Positions 30,018-37,493 of a DNA stretch of 39,319 bases are shown in pieces. The DNA is from an uncultured Actinomycetes bacterium (GTDB taxonomy: Bacteria; Actinomycetota; Acidimicrobiia; Acidimicrobiales; Acidimicrobilacustridaceae). The DNA lies in contig CAMFLJ010000002.1 in NCBI GenBank assembly GCA_945957335.1, positions 1-39,319 on the forward strand. The letters run 5' to 3'. The notes under the pieces are model-generated. The model was not told the DNA's origin, searched no databases, and saw only the letters and a list, made by a program, of their open reading frames with translations. The position numbers were made by a program, and so were the translations under genes. Each line of letters starts with the position of its first letter. The first letter of the stretch is position 1.

Positions 30018-30647
30018 TCAGGCCTCGTCGTCGGCGAGGGCGAGGCGCCTGTTGCGGCGCCGGGCCTTCACCACGAGGTACCCGAAGCCGAGCACCAGGG
30101 CCGCGATCACCACGTTGTTGATCACGCCGTGCCACTCGTCGGCGCGCTCCCACTGGTGGCCGAGCAGCTGGCCCACGACGATCCACACCGCGTTCCAGAG
30201 GAGGCTGCCCAGCGCGGTGAGCAGGGTGAAGCTCCAGAACGGCATGCGCTCGGCACCGGCGGGGATGCTGACCACCGAGCGCACGACCGGCACGAGCCGC
30301 CCGAACAGCACGACCTTGGCGCCGTGGCGGTCGAACCACGCGAAGCCGGTGGCGACGTCGTCGGCGGTCAGGCCGATCCACCGCCCGACCCGGGCCAGGA
30401 ACCGCTCGAGGCGCTCGCCGCGGATCCACGCGCCGAGCCCGTAGAGCGCCCACGCGCCCACGACCGAGCCGACGGTGGCGAGCAGGATCGCCGGCACCAC
30501 GCCGAAGCGCCCGGTGTCGACGTTGAACCCGGTGAGCAGCAGCACCAGCTCCGAGGGGATGGGCGGGAAGATGCTCTCCAGCGCCACCAGCAGCGCCACC
30601 CCCGGCAGCCCGATGGCGTCGATCACCTGCGTCGCCCAGTCGATCAC
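30018..30647 (-). CDS. DedA family membrane protein
   Basis: 209 residues from the GTG at 30647, which has TAGGAT eight bases before it. It shows the DedA pattern: ALLVALESIFPPIPSELVLL, a re-entrant and membrane region ILLATVGSVVGAWALYGLGA, then VVLFGRLVPVVRSVVSIPAG then AERMPFWSFTLLTALGSLLW, where the R-x2-P-x2-R-x6-AG residues are conserved. DedA proteins act as undecaprenyl-phosphate or phospholipid flippases and in membrane potential homeostasis. The C-terminus is basic (KARRRNRRLALADDEA), facing the cytosol. Monocistronic, convergent with the methyltransferase operon. Confidence 0.9.
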   Translation of the reverse strand: MIDWATQVIDAIGLPGVALLVALESIFPPIPSELVLLLTGFNVDTGRFGVVPAILLATVGSVVGAWALYGLGAWIRGERLERFLARVGRWIGLTADDVATGFAWFDRHGAKVVLFGRLVPVVRSVVSIPAGAERMPFWSFTLLTALGSLLWNAVWIVVGQLLGHQWERADEWHGVINNVVIAALVLGFGYLVVKARRRNRRLALADDEA

Positions 30648-30655
30648 GGGCGCCC

Positions 30656-30661
30656 ATCCTA
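30656..30661 (-). promoter_or_regulatory. -10 element, leaderless DedA promoter
   Basis: TAGGAT on the minus strand is followed by eight bases (GGGCGCCC) and the GTG at 30647. The same hexamer with seven bases precedes the SDR gene at the window start. Confidence 0.5.
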
Positions 30662-30740
30662 CGAACCCCGCTTCGTCCGTTGGGGTCGCCCCCCACCACG
30701 GCGCTGGAACCGGGTTTCGGTGCGCCGTGACGGGCGGCCG

Positions 30741-30746
30741 TACCAT
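30741..30746 (+). promoter_or_regulatory. Possible -10 element of the catabolic gene run
   Basis: TACCAT lies 60 bases before the ATG at 30807. No good -35 is seen at 16-18 bases. The leader has a weak ribosome site (GCGAGGA). Confidence 0.3.
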
Positions 30747-30806
30747 GCGGCGGCCGAGCGGGGCCCCACCCGGCGGCGCGACCAGCACGCAGACAGCGAG
30801 GACACC

Positions 30807-31685
30807 ATGGGCTACCCGGACGGCATCGGCGCCATCGACTTGATGATCGGCTTCCCCTTCACCGACAAGAAGGCGACGTACGACTACCTCCGGGCCGGCA
30901 TCAAGGACACCGGCGAGGACGCCTCGGTGATGCCCGCGGGCTACATGTTCAAGGACACGCCCGACGAGGCCGGCGACCGCGACCCCGTCGAGGTCACCTT
31001 CACCGAGATGGACAAGTACGGCGTGGCCGCCGGGCTGTTCGGCGTCAGCGAGAACTCGATCGAGGCCAAGAAGCGCTACCCGAACCGGGTGTTCTTCAGC
31101 ATCGAGGTCGACCCCAACGACATCACGGGCGCGGTGCGCAAGATCCGCGACACCCACGCCGAGCACGGGCTCAGCGCGGTCACCACGTTCCCGGCCGGCT
31201 GCATCCCGCAGGTCCCGGTGAGCGACCGCCGTTACTACCCGATCTACCAGACGTGCATCGACCTCGACATCCCGATCATCTCCAACGCCGGCATCCCCGG
31301 CCCCCGGGTGCCGGCCGAGTGCCAGAACGTCATGCACTTCGACCAGGTCTGCTACGACTTCCCCGAGCTGCGGATCGTGATGCGCCACGGCGCCGAGCCG
31401 TGGGAGGAGCTGGCCGTCAAGCTCATGCTCAAGTGGCCGGGGCTCTACTACATGCCGTCGGCGTTCGCCCCGAAGTACTACCCGGAGGCGATCATCAAGT
31501 ACGCCAACAGCCGGGGCCGCGAGAAGGTCATGTACGCCGGCTACTACCCGGCCGGGCTCACCCTCGAGCGCATCTTCACCGAGATGCGGAACGTGCCGCT
31601 CAAGGACGAGGTGTGGCCGCTCTTCCTGCGGGAGAACGCCAAGAAGGTCTTCAAGATGGACACCGTCCACGAGCTGGGGTCCTGA
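30807..31685 (+). CDS. Amidohydrolase-2 fold protein with degenerate metal site
   Basis: 292 residues. Overall it follows the amidohydrolase 2 (ACMSD-like) TIM barrel: GAIDLMIGFPFTDK at the first strand, FFSIEVDPNDITGAVRKIRD, YYPIYQTCIDLDIPIISNAG, LRIVMRHGAEPWEELAVKLM and KVMYAGYYPAGLTLERIFTE. The usual metal ligands are mostly replaced: the first-strand HxH is L-M-I-G, the mid His is SNAG, and the final Asp is Tyr (AGYYP); only RHG remains. It may be a non-metal or non-catalytic member. The next gene starts within its stop codon (TGATG), so translation is coupled with an SDR. Confidence 0.75.
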   Translation: MGYPDGIGAIDLMIGFPFTDKKATYDYLRAGIKDTGEDASVMPAGYMFKDTPDEAGDRDPVEVTFTEMDKYGVAAGLFGVSENSIEAKKRYPNRVFFSIEVDPNDITGAVRKIRDTHAEHGLSAVTTFPAGCIPQVPVSDRRYYPIYQTCIDLDIPIISNAGIPGPRVPAECQNVMHFDQVCYDFPELRIVMRHGAEPWEELAVKLMLKWPGLYYMPSAFAPKYYPEAIIKYANSRGREKVMYAGYYPAGLTLERIFTEMRNVPLKDEVWPLFLRENAKKVFKMDTVHELGS

Positions 31686-32404
31686 TGGCCACCGTCGTCA
31701 TCACCGGGGCCGGCCAGGGCCTGGGGCGCGCGGACGCCGTGCGCCTGGCGGCCGACGGCTGGTCGGTCGTGTGCCTCGACCTCAACGGCGACCTCGCGGC
31801 CGAGACCGCCGAGCTGGTCGGCGGCACGTCGTTCGCCGTCGACGTCACCGACCGCGACGCCGTGCTGGCCGTGGCCGACGAGGTGCCCGAGTGCACGGCG
31901 CTGGTCAACAACGCCGGCATCTGGAAGTTCCACTCGATCCTCGACATGACGCCCGAGCAGGCCCGCTCGGTGTTCGAGGTGAACGTGCTCGGCATCATCT
32001 GGTGCACGCAGGCCTTCGTCCCGAAGATGAAGGCGGCCGGCACCGGCTCGATCGTGAACATGTCGTCGGGCGCGGCGTGGACGAGCTCGCCCGGCCTCGG
32101 GCTCTACCCGGCCACCAAGTCGGGCGTCGAGTCGCTCACCAAGACCATGGCGCTCGAGCTCGGCCCCGACAACATCCGGGCCAACGCCATCGGCCCCGGC
32201 CTGATCGTCAGCGACGGCACCGCCGCCAACTACCAGGGCGACGCCGCCGCCAAGCGGGCCAAGGGCGTGCCCATGGCCCGCGTGGGCGACCCCACCGACA
32301 TCGCCGACGTGGTCGCGTTCCTGTGCGGGAACGACTCGCGCTACGTCAGCGGCCAGGTCATCTACGTCGACGGCGCCGTCACCGCAGGCGCCCTCGCCCG
32401 CTGA
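31685..32404 (+). CDS. Short-chain dehydrogenase/reductase
   Basis: 239 residues, start overlapping the previous stop. All SDR hallmarks are present: TGAGQGLG near residues 7-14, a D in CLDLNG at the end of strand 2 pointing to NAD(H) preference, NNAG, NMSSG with the catalytic Ser, and YPATK (YxxxK), then NAIGPGLI and SGQVIYVDGA. It probably oxidises or reduces a hydroxyl/keto group in the pathway shared with the amidohydrolase-like protein and the hotdog dehydratase. Confidence 0.92.
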   Translation: MATVVITGAGQGLGRADAVRLAADGWSVVCLDLNGDLAAETAELVGGTSFAVDVTDRDAVLAVADEVPECTALVNNAGIWKFHSILDMTPEQARSVFEVNVLGIIWCTQAFVPKMKAAGTGSIVNMSSGAAWTSSPGLGLYPATKSGVESLTKTMALELGPDNIRANAIGPGLIVSDGTAANYQGDAAAKRAKGVPMARVGDPTDIADVVAFLCGNDSRYVSGQVIYVDGAVTAGALAR

Positions 32405-32427
32405 GCCACGGTCCCGCCGAGCGCACC

Positions 32428-33429
32428 ATGGCCACCTCCCTCGACGACCTGCTCGCCCGGCGGGTCGACAAGGTGGGGGAGGTGGCCGTCAGCTCGGGTG
32501 ACGTCCTGCGCTGGAGCGAGGCCCACCGGGTGCGCTCGCCTCGGCACTGGCCCGATCGCACGCCCGGCTGGGTGGCGCCGCCGGCGATGGTCACCTCGTT
32601 CGTGCGGCCCCTCGAGTGGCGGCCCGACCGTGACGGCCCGCCGGGCGACCGCGGCTCGACGCTGCACGAGGAGCTGAAGGCGCTCCTCGGCCTGCCGCTG
32701 GGCATCGCCTCCGGCTACGAGCTCGAGCTGCACGCCCTGCTGGGCGACGGCGACGAGCTGGTGGCGGTCGAGCGCATCGCCGAGGTCGGCGAGCCCGAGG
32801 TGTCGCGCCTGGGCCCGGGTCGGCGCTGGGTGATCGAGAACGCCATCTCGCGGGTCGGCGATGGCGCCCTCGTGGCCGTCGAGCGCTTCCACATGCTCGG
32901 CTACGACCCCGCCGCCCCTCGCCGGCCCGAGCCCTCTTCCTCCTCTGGTTCGGTTCGTGAGCCCAGGGGCGACGTGCCGTACCAGAGGGAGGGGAGCGTG
33001 GTCGCGGTGGAGGAGGTGGACGTCAGTGCGGTGGCGATCGTGATGGGCGCGTCGGCCAACCGGGTGTGGACCCCGGCCCACGTCGACGTCGACGCCGCCA
33101 ACGCGGCGGGCATCGCCGACATGTTCCTCGACACCTCCACCCAGCTCGGGCTGCTGTCGGTGGTCGGTGGCCGGGCCGCGCACGACGACGCCCGGCCGGG
33201 CCGGCTCTCGCTGCGGATGCGCCGGCCGGTCCTGCGCGGCGACCACCTGGTGGTCGAGGCCACCGCCGCCCCGGTCGTGGTCGACGACTCGGGCGTGGCG
33301 TGGGTGGAGGTCGACGTGCGGGCGACCGTCGGGGGCGAGGTCCGTAGCTCGGTCACCGGCCGCTACGCCGTGCCGGGCGGCGATGCCACCGACCCGTGGG
33401 CCCTCGGCCCCGACCGCTGGCACCCCTGA
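32428..33429 (+). CDS. Double-hotdog MaoC-like dehydratase carrying an in-frame repeat
   Basis: 333 residues from the ATG at 32428. The N-terminal half (about 15-165) resembles the FAS1/MaoC_N hotdog: VTSFVRPLEWRPD, ELKALLGLPLGIASGYELEL, VERIAEVGEPEVSRLGPGRR. The C-terminal half (about 195-330) resembles a second hotdog: VMGASANRVWTPAHVDVDAA, LLSVVGGRAAHDDARPGRLS, WVEVDVRATVGGEVRSSVTG. Such proteins hydrate enoyl-CoA or bind acyl-CoA. The linker (residues about 172-187, SSGSVREPRGDVPYQR) is encoded by copy B of the 48-base hairpin repeat, which keeps the reading frame. The gene is 23 bases after the SDR. Confidence 0.75.
   Translation: MATSLDDLLARRVDKVGEVAVSSGDVLRWSEAHRVRSPRHWPDRTPGWVAPPAMVTSFVRPLEWRPDRDGPPGDRGSTLHEELKALLGLPLGIASGYELELHALLGDGDELVAVERIAEVGEPEVSRLGPGRRWVIENAISRVGDGALVAVERFHMLGYDPAAPRRPEPSSSSGSVREPRGDVPYQREGSVVAVEEVDVSAVAIVMGASANRVWTPAHVDVDAANAAGIADMFLDTSTQLGLLSVVGGRAAHDDARPGRLSLRMRRPVLRGDHLVVEATAAPVVVDDSGVAWVEVDVRATVGGEVRSSVTGRYAVPGGDATDPWALGPDRWHP
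32942..32989. repeat. 48-bp hairpin repeat, copy B (inside a coding sequence)
   Basis: It matches copy A (27097-27144) at 45 of 48 positions. Differences: element position 16 (A in copy A, G here) swaps A-T for G-T in the CATG/CGTG stem, position 25 is in the two-base loop (AT to AG), and position 37 (T to C) turns a G-T into a G-C pair. All preserve the fold. It is 48 bases long, a multiple of three, and lies in the linker between two hotdog domains. Confidence 0.85.
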
Positions 33430-33449
33430 ACGACCGGCGCGGGCTGGCC

Positions 33450-33455
33450 TAGGTT
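33450..33455 (+). promoter_or_regulatory. -10 element, leaderless epoxide hydrolase promoter
   Basis: TAGGTT is followed by eight bases (CTCGGGCC) and the ATG at 33464. No Shine-Dalgarno sequence is seen. Confidence 0.5.
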
Positions 33456-33463
33456 CTCGGGCC

Positions 33464-34642
33464 ATGCCCGACGCCACGCCGCAGCCCTTCACGATCCACG
33501 TCCCCGACGAGGTGCTCGACGACCTCGACCGCCGGCTGGCGAGCGTGCGCTGGCCCGACCAGGCGCCGGGCGAGGCGTGGACCTTCGGGATCCCCGTCGA
33601 GGTGATGCGGCAGGTCGTGTCGTACTGGCGCGACGGCTACGACTGGCGGGCCCGCGAGGCCGCCATGAACGCATGGCCCAACTTCGTCACCACCGCGGCG
33701 GGCGAGCAGGTCCACTTCCTCCACGTCCGCTCGCCCGAGCCCGACGCCACCCCGCTGGTGCTCACCCACGGCTGGCCCGGCTCGTTCGTCGAGTTCCTCG
33801 ACGTGCTCGGCCCCCTCTCCGACCCGGTGGCCCACGGCGGCGACGCGGCCGACGCCTTCCACGTGGTCGTGCCGTCGATGCCGGGCTACGGGTTCTCGGG
33901 CCCCACCGTGACCGAGGGCGTCGACTCCAAGCGGGTCGCCGACGCGGTGGCCGAGCTGATGGCCCAGCTGGGCTACGACCGCTACGTCGCCCAGGGCGGC
34001 GACTGGGGCGCCATCGTCACCCGCCACCTCGGCGAGAGCTACGCCGACCGCCTGCTCGGCGTGCACTTCAACATGCTCTTCGCCTTCCCCGCGGCCGACG
34101 ACCCCGACCCGATGGGCGGCGTCACCGACGCCGAGCTGGCCCGCTTCGGCGCCGCGGCCGAGCGCATCTCCGACGGCACCGGCTACATGGCCATCCAGAG
34201 CACCAAGCCCCAGACGCTGTCGTACGGGCTCACCGACTCGCCCACCGCGCTGGCGGCGTGGATCCTCGAGAAGTTCCAGGTCTGGAGCGACCTCGACGAG
34301 GGCGGGCTCGAGGCCACCTACGGGTGGGACCGCCTCCTCGACAACGTGATGGCCTACTGGGTGACCGGCACCGCCGGCTCGGCGGCGCGGCTCTACGCCG
34401 AGTCGCGCCGGGCCGGCACGGCGGCCGACCAGCCGTGGGCGGGTCGGGTCGACGTGCCCACCGGCTACTCCCACCAGCCCTACGAGCTGATGCAGACCCC
34501 CCGGGCCTGGGCCGACAAGAAGTACCGCATCGTCCACTGGAACGAGCAGGAGCGCGGTGGGCACTTCGCCTGCATGGAGCGGCCCGAGCAGTTCGTGGCC
34601 GACCTGCGCGAGTTCAACCGCGTGCTGGCCGCCCTCGACTGA
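33464..34642 (+). CDS. Epoxide hydrolase (alpha/beta-hydrolase with EHN domain)
   Basis: 392 residues, normal for microsomal-type bacterial epoxide hydrolases. The N-terminal EHN lid (FTIHVPDEVLDDLDRRLASV, RWPDQAPGEAWTFGIPVEVM, YDWRAREAAMNAWPNF) is followed by the hydrolase core with oxyanion motif HGWPGS, nucleophile GGDWG (Asp180) and catalytic GGHFACMERPE (His367). It opens epoxides to diols and is cytosolic. It has its own promoter but stands 34 bases after the hotdog gene, so it may belong to the same pathway. Confidence 0.92.
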   Translation: MPDATPQPFTIHVPDEVLDDLDRRLASVRWPDQAPGEAWTFGIPVEVMRQVVSYWRDGYDWRAREAAMNAWPNFVTTAAGEQVHFLHVRSPEPDATPLVLTHGWPGSFVEFLDVLGPLSDPVAHGGDAADAFHVVVPSMPGYGFSGPTVTEGVDSKRVADAVAELMAQLGYDRYVAQGGDWGAIVTRHLGESYADRLLGVHFNMLFAFPAADDPDPMGGVTDAELARFGAAAERISDGTGYMAIQSTKPQTLSYGLTDSPTALAAWILEKFQVWSDLDEGGLEATYGWDRLLDNVMAYWVTGTAGSAARLYAESRRAGTAADQPWAGRVDVPTGYSHQPYELMQTPRAWADKKYRIVHWNEQERGGHFACMERPEQFVADLREFNRVLAALD

Positions 34643-34654
34643 AGCGAGCGCGGA

Positions 34655-35065
34655 TCAGCCGGCGGCGGCCGAGCGCTGCGCGGCGAGCGGGTTGTAGTAC
34701 TCGCGCTGGCGGCAGATCAGCCCGTCGCGGAACCCGTAGACGATGACGTAGCGGTTCTCGTAGGGCGCCCCGTTGGGCGTGTAGGTGCCGGTGGCGGCGG
34801 CCTCGACGATCAGCTCGTCGGGGTCGACGGTGTCGTGCACCTCGACCACCCGCAGGTCGAGCTCGAACAGCCCGAGCGCGGTGGTGAGGTAGGGCTGCAC
34901 GACGTCCTTGCCCTCGAGCCGCTTGGGCGGGTCGGCAAACGGGAACTCGAGCACGAGGTCGTCGGTGTAGTGGGCCATCTGCCCGGCGGCGTCGCCGGCG
35001 TTGATGGCGCGCACCGCGCCCTCGACCGCGGCCTTGTTGCGGGCCCTCGTCTGGTCGTCCCCCAC
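34655..35065 (-). CDS. SnoaL/NTF2-like protein (limonene-epoxide-hydrolase-like fold)
   Basis: 136 residues from a GTG with AGGGGGAG upstream. AAVEGAVRAINAGDAAGQMA then HYTDDLVLEFPFADPPKRLE, GKDVVQPYL and YVIVYGFRDGLICRQREYYN are the SnoaL-like pattern with central DDLVLEFPF and a terminal EYYNP strand. Many members are ketosteroid-isomerase-like enzymes. The gene is convergent with the epoxide hydrolase (12-base gap). Confidence 0.82.
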   Translation of the reverse strand: MGDDQTRARNKAAVEGAVRAINAGDAAGQMAHYTDDLVLEFPFADPPKRLEGKDVVQPYLTTALGLFELDLRVVEVHDTVDPDELIVEAAATGTYTPNGAPYENRYVIVYGFRDGLICRQREYYNPLAAQRSAAAG

Positions 35066-35114
35066 GGCTCCCCCTGCAACTCGTCGGCGGGCACGGGGCC
35101 CGCCGGTCTCCCGG

Positions 35115-35453
35115 TCAGCCGCGGCCGCGGCCGCCCTTGCCCCGCTCGGGCACCAGGGCCACGAGGCGGGCGCCGACGGTCGAGATGACCTCGTCGGAGG
35201 GGGTCACGTCGTCCTCGACCAGCTCCAGCAGCGCCTCGTGCTCCTCGGCGGTGAGGGCGAGGAGGCGGCCCTGGTAGCGGGCGGCGCTGGTGCGGGTGAA
35301 CACGCGGGGCGAGCGGAGCTTGGAGGCCACGGCGTCGAGGACCTCCTCGTCGGCGTCGCCCGGCGTGTCGTTGACGAGGTCGAGGAGCTCCCAGATCTGG
35401 CGCGGCGTGAGCACCACGCCGAGCAGGTCGGTTTCGGACGTCGTCGTCGTCAT
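35115..35453 (-). CDS. Uncharacterised small protein, 112 residues
   Basis: A soluble, mostly helical acidic protein, with GGAG before the ATG at 35453. It reads LTPRQIWELLDLVNDTPGDA then DEEVLDAVASKLRSPRVFTR and YQGRLLALTAEEHEALLELV. I do not recognise a family. The C-terminus is short and basic (RGKGGRGRG), as in some nucleic-acid-associated proteins. The 141-base gap upstream holds no feature I can support. Confidence 0.6.
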   Translation of the reverse strand: MTTTTSETDLLGVVLTPRQIWELLDLVNDTPGDADEEVLDAVASKLRSPRVFTRTSAARYQGRLLALTAEEHEALLELVEDDVTPSDEVISTVGARLVALVPERGKGGRGRG

Positions 35454-35594
35454 CGCGGGTGTCTCCGGGGGATGTGCGTGCGTGATCTCTGCGTTCAGGA
35501 CGCCCGGGCGCTGCGGTTCATTCCCGTCGCCCGCCGCCCGGCGTCGACACCCCCGTTCCTAGTGCCATCGCACCGGCGCGTGCACGTCGGCGGC

Positions 35595-36056
35595 TCACGA
35601 GGCTCCGGACGGCCCCATCGCCCGGTCGACGAACTGGCGGGCACCGGTGTCGAGGACCCAGTCGTGGCCCCGCCGGACGAGGGGCTGGGCCAGCAGGGCG
35701 AAGGCCTGGAGCGCCGCGTTGCCGGGGGCGAGGTCGGACACGAGGTGGACGCGGGAGCCGGTGCCGGCGTCGGTGAGCTCGAGGCGGGCGTCGCCCACGA
35801 CGTCGCCGTCGACGGCGGCCTCCACCGCGTTGGGCGCGTCGACCAGGGTGAGGTCGAGGGTGAAGCGCACCCGGTAGGGGAGCGGCGGCGCGACCGTGCA
35901 GGCCCACCGCCGGCCCTGGGCCAGCTCGTCGCCGTCGAAGGCGACGAGCCACGGCCACCACTCCCGGAACCGGCCGGGCCGGGCGAAGGCGTCCCAGACG
36001 TCGTCGCGGCGGGCGGGGACGTCGTACCAGCGGTCGGATCGCACGCGCACGGCCAC
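35595..36056 (-). CDS. SRPBCC (START/polyketide cyclase-like) protein
   Basis: 153 residues from a GTG following a purine-rich ribosome site (GGGGGAAGGGA). VRSDRWYDVPARRDDVWDAF then ARPGRFREWWPWLVAFDG is the typical start of the helix-grip fold, and the C-terminal helix LLAQPLVRRGHDWVLDTGAR then QFVDRA closes the cavity. Members bind hydrophobic ligands or act as cyclases. Ligand unknown. Confidence 0.82.
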   Translation of the reverse strand: MAVRVRSDRWYDVPARRDDVWDAFARPGRFREWWPWLVAFDGDELAQGRRWACTVAPPLPYRVRFTLDLTLVDAPNAVEAAVDGDVVGDARLELTDAGTGSRVHLVSDLAPGNAALQAFALLAQPLVRRGHDWVLDTGARQFVDRAMGPSGAS

Positions 36057-36118
36057 TCCCTTCCCCCTCCGGCGGCCCCCGTGCCCTGGTCGGGCCCGGG
36101 TTTCCCCTGGTCAGAAGG

Positions 36119-36141
36119 CTGTCACACCCCCTCCGTAGGGT
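36119..36141 (+). promoter_or_regulatory. Damage-type promoter upstream of sbcDC
   Basis: CTGTCACAC (36119-36127), eight bases, TAGGGT (36136-36141). It has the same box, spacing and flanks as the promoter at 27195. The start codon of sbcD is 41 bases beyond. Confidence 0.55.
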
Positions 36142-36166
36142 CACCGGTGAGCCTTCCTCACAGACC

Positions 36167-36172
36167 TACGAT
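36167..36172 (+). promoter_or_regulatory. Second -10 element of sbcD
   Basis: TACGAT lies ten bases before the ATG at 36183 and would give an almost leaderless mRNA. With the promoter at 36119 it may provide basal expression. Confidence 0.4.
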
Positions 36173-36182
36173 CGGACGGGCG

Positions 36183-37493
36183 ATGCGGATCCTCCACACG
36201 AGCGACTGGCACCTCGGGCGCAGCTTCGGCCCCGTGTCGCTCCACGCCGACCAACAGGCCTTTCTCGACTGGCTCGTCGAGCTGGTCGTGGCCGAGCGCG
36301 TCGACCTTGTGGTGGTGGCGGGCGACCTCTACGACCGGGCCATCCCGCCGACGGAGTCCGTGGCGCTCCTGCGCGACACCCTCGAGCGCCTGGTGGCCCA
36401 CCGGGTCAGGGTCGTCGCCATCGCCGGCAACCACGACGGGCCCGACCGCCTCGCCGCCTACGACGGGCTCACCGACCTCGCGGGCGTGGTGGTGCGCGGC
36501 GGGTTCGGCCGGGCCGGCGCCCTCACCACCCTCGAGCTCGACGACGGGCCGCTCGACGTCGTGGCCGTCCCCTACCTCGACCCGGTCCTCGTGCCGCCGG
36601 CGTGGGCCGAGCAGGCCGCGGAGGCGGCATCCGCCGAGGTCGCGGCGCCGCCCGTCGCGCCCTCCCCGGTCGAGCCGGCGGACGACCGCGAGCCCACCAA
36701 CCTCTTCGACTTCCTCGAGGCCTCCACCGCCCCCGAGCCCGAGGCGGCCAACCTGCCCGCCGCGGGCGCCGCCCCGCTGCGCACCCACCACGCCGTCCTG
36801 GCCGAGGCGCTGCGCCGGACCGCGGCCGAGCAGCGCTCGCCCCGTCGCCTGGCGGTGGCCCACGCCTTCGTCTCCGGGGCGCTGCCCTCCGACTCCGAGC
36901 GGCTGCTCACCGTGGGCGGCACGGCCGAGGTCGGCGTCGAGCTGTTCGACGGGTTCCACTACGTCGCCCTCGGCCACCTCCACCGGCCCCAGCGGGTCAC
37001 CGCAGGCGTCGACCACGTGCGCTACTCCGGCACCCCGCTGCCCTACTCGTTCTCCGAGACCCACCCCAAGCAGGTCGTCCTCGTCGACATGGCCCCCGAC
37101 GGCGCCACCGAGGTGCGCACCGTCGAGGTGCCGGTGGGCCGCGGCGTCGCCACCGTCACCGGCACCCTCGCCGAGCTGCTCGACGACCCCACCCACCACG
37201 AGGCCACCGACCGCTTCGTGCGGGCCGTGCTCACCGACCCCGGCTACGTCGTCGACGCCAAGAGCCGTCTGCAGGCCCGCTTCCCGCACGTCGTCGAGGT
37301 CGTCCTCGCCCCGGTCCGGCCCGACACCGTCGCACCCCAGGGCGCCGCTGCCGGCGCGGTGCGCCGCATGGCACCGCTCGAGGCTGCCGTCGGGTTCTGG
37401 CTCGACGTCACCGGCGACGAGCCCACCGAGGTCGAGCGCTCGCTGCTCGAGTCCGCACTCGCCCACGTGGCCAGCGCCGAGGCCCGGGCATGA
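36183..37493 (+). CDS. sbcD: Exonuclease SbcD (Mre11-type nuclease subunit)
   Basis: 436 residues. The metallophosphoesterase motifs are complete: ILHTSDWHLG (4-13), DLVVVAGDLYDRA, AIAGNHDGPDRL, a VAHAFVSG site and ALGHLHRPQ. The C-terminal cap runs to the end. With SbcC it cleaves hairpins and processes DNA ends. A low-complexity Pro/Ala/Glu-rich insertion (about residues 140-200, including EPTNLFDFLEAS) sits before the third motif and lengthens the protein relative to typical actinomycete SbcD. It overlaps sbcC by four bases (ATGA). Confidence 0.95.
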   Translation: MRILHTSDWHLGRSFGPVSLHADQQAFLDWLVELVVAERVDLVVVAGDLYDRAIPPTESVALLRDTLERLVAHRVRVVAIAGNHDGPDRLAAYDGLTDLAGVVVRGGFGRAGALTTLELDDGPLDVVAVPYLDPVLVPPAWAEQAAEAASAEVAAPPVAPSPVEPADDREPTNLFDFLEASTAPEPEAANLPAAGAAPLRTHHAVLAEALRRTAAEQRSPRRLAVAHAFVSGALPSDSERLLTVGGTAEVGVELFDGFHYVALGHLHRPQRVTAGVDHVRYSGTPLPYSFSETHPKQVVLVDMAPDGATEVRTVEVPVGRGVATVTGTLAELLDDPTHHEATDRFVRAVLTDPGYVVDAKSRLQARFPHVVEVVLAPVRPDTVAPQGAAAGAVRRMAPLEAAVGFWLDVTGDEPTEVERSLLESALAHVASAEARA

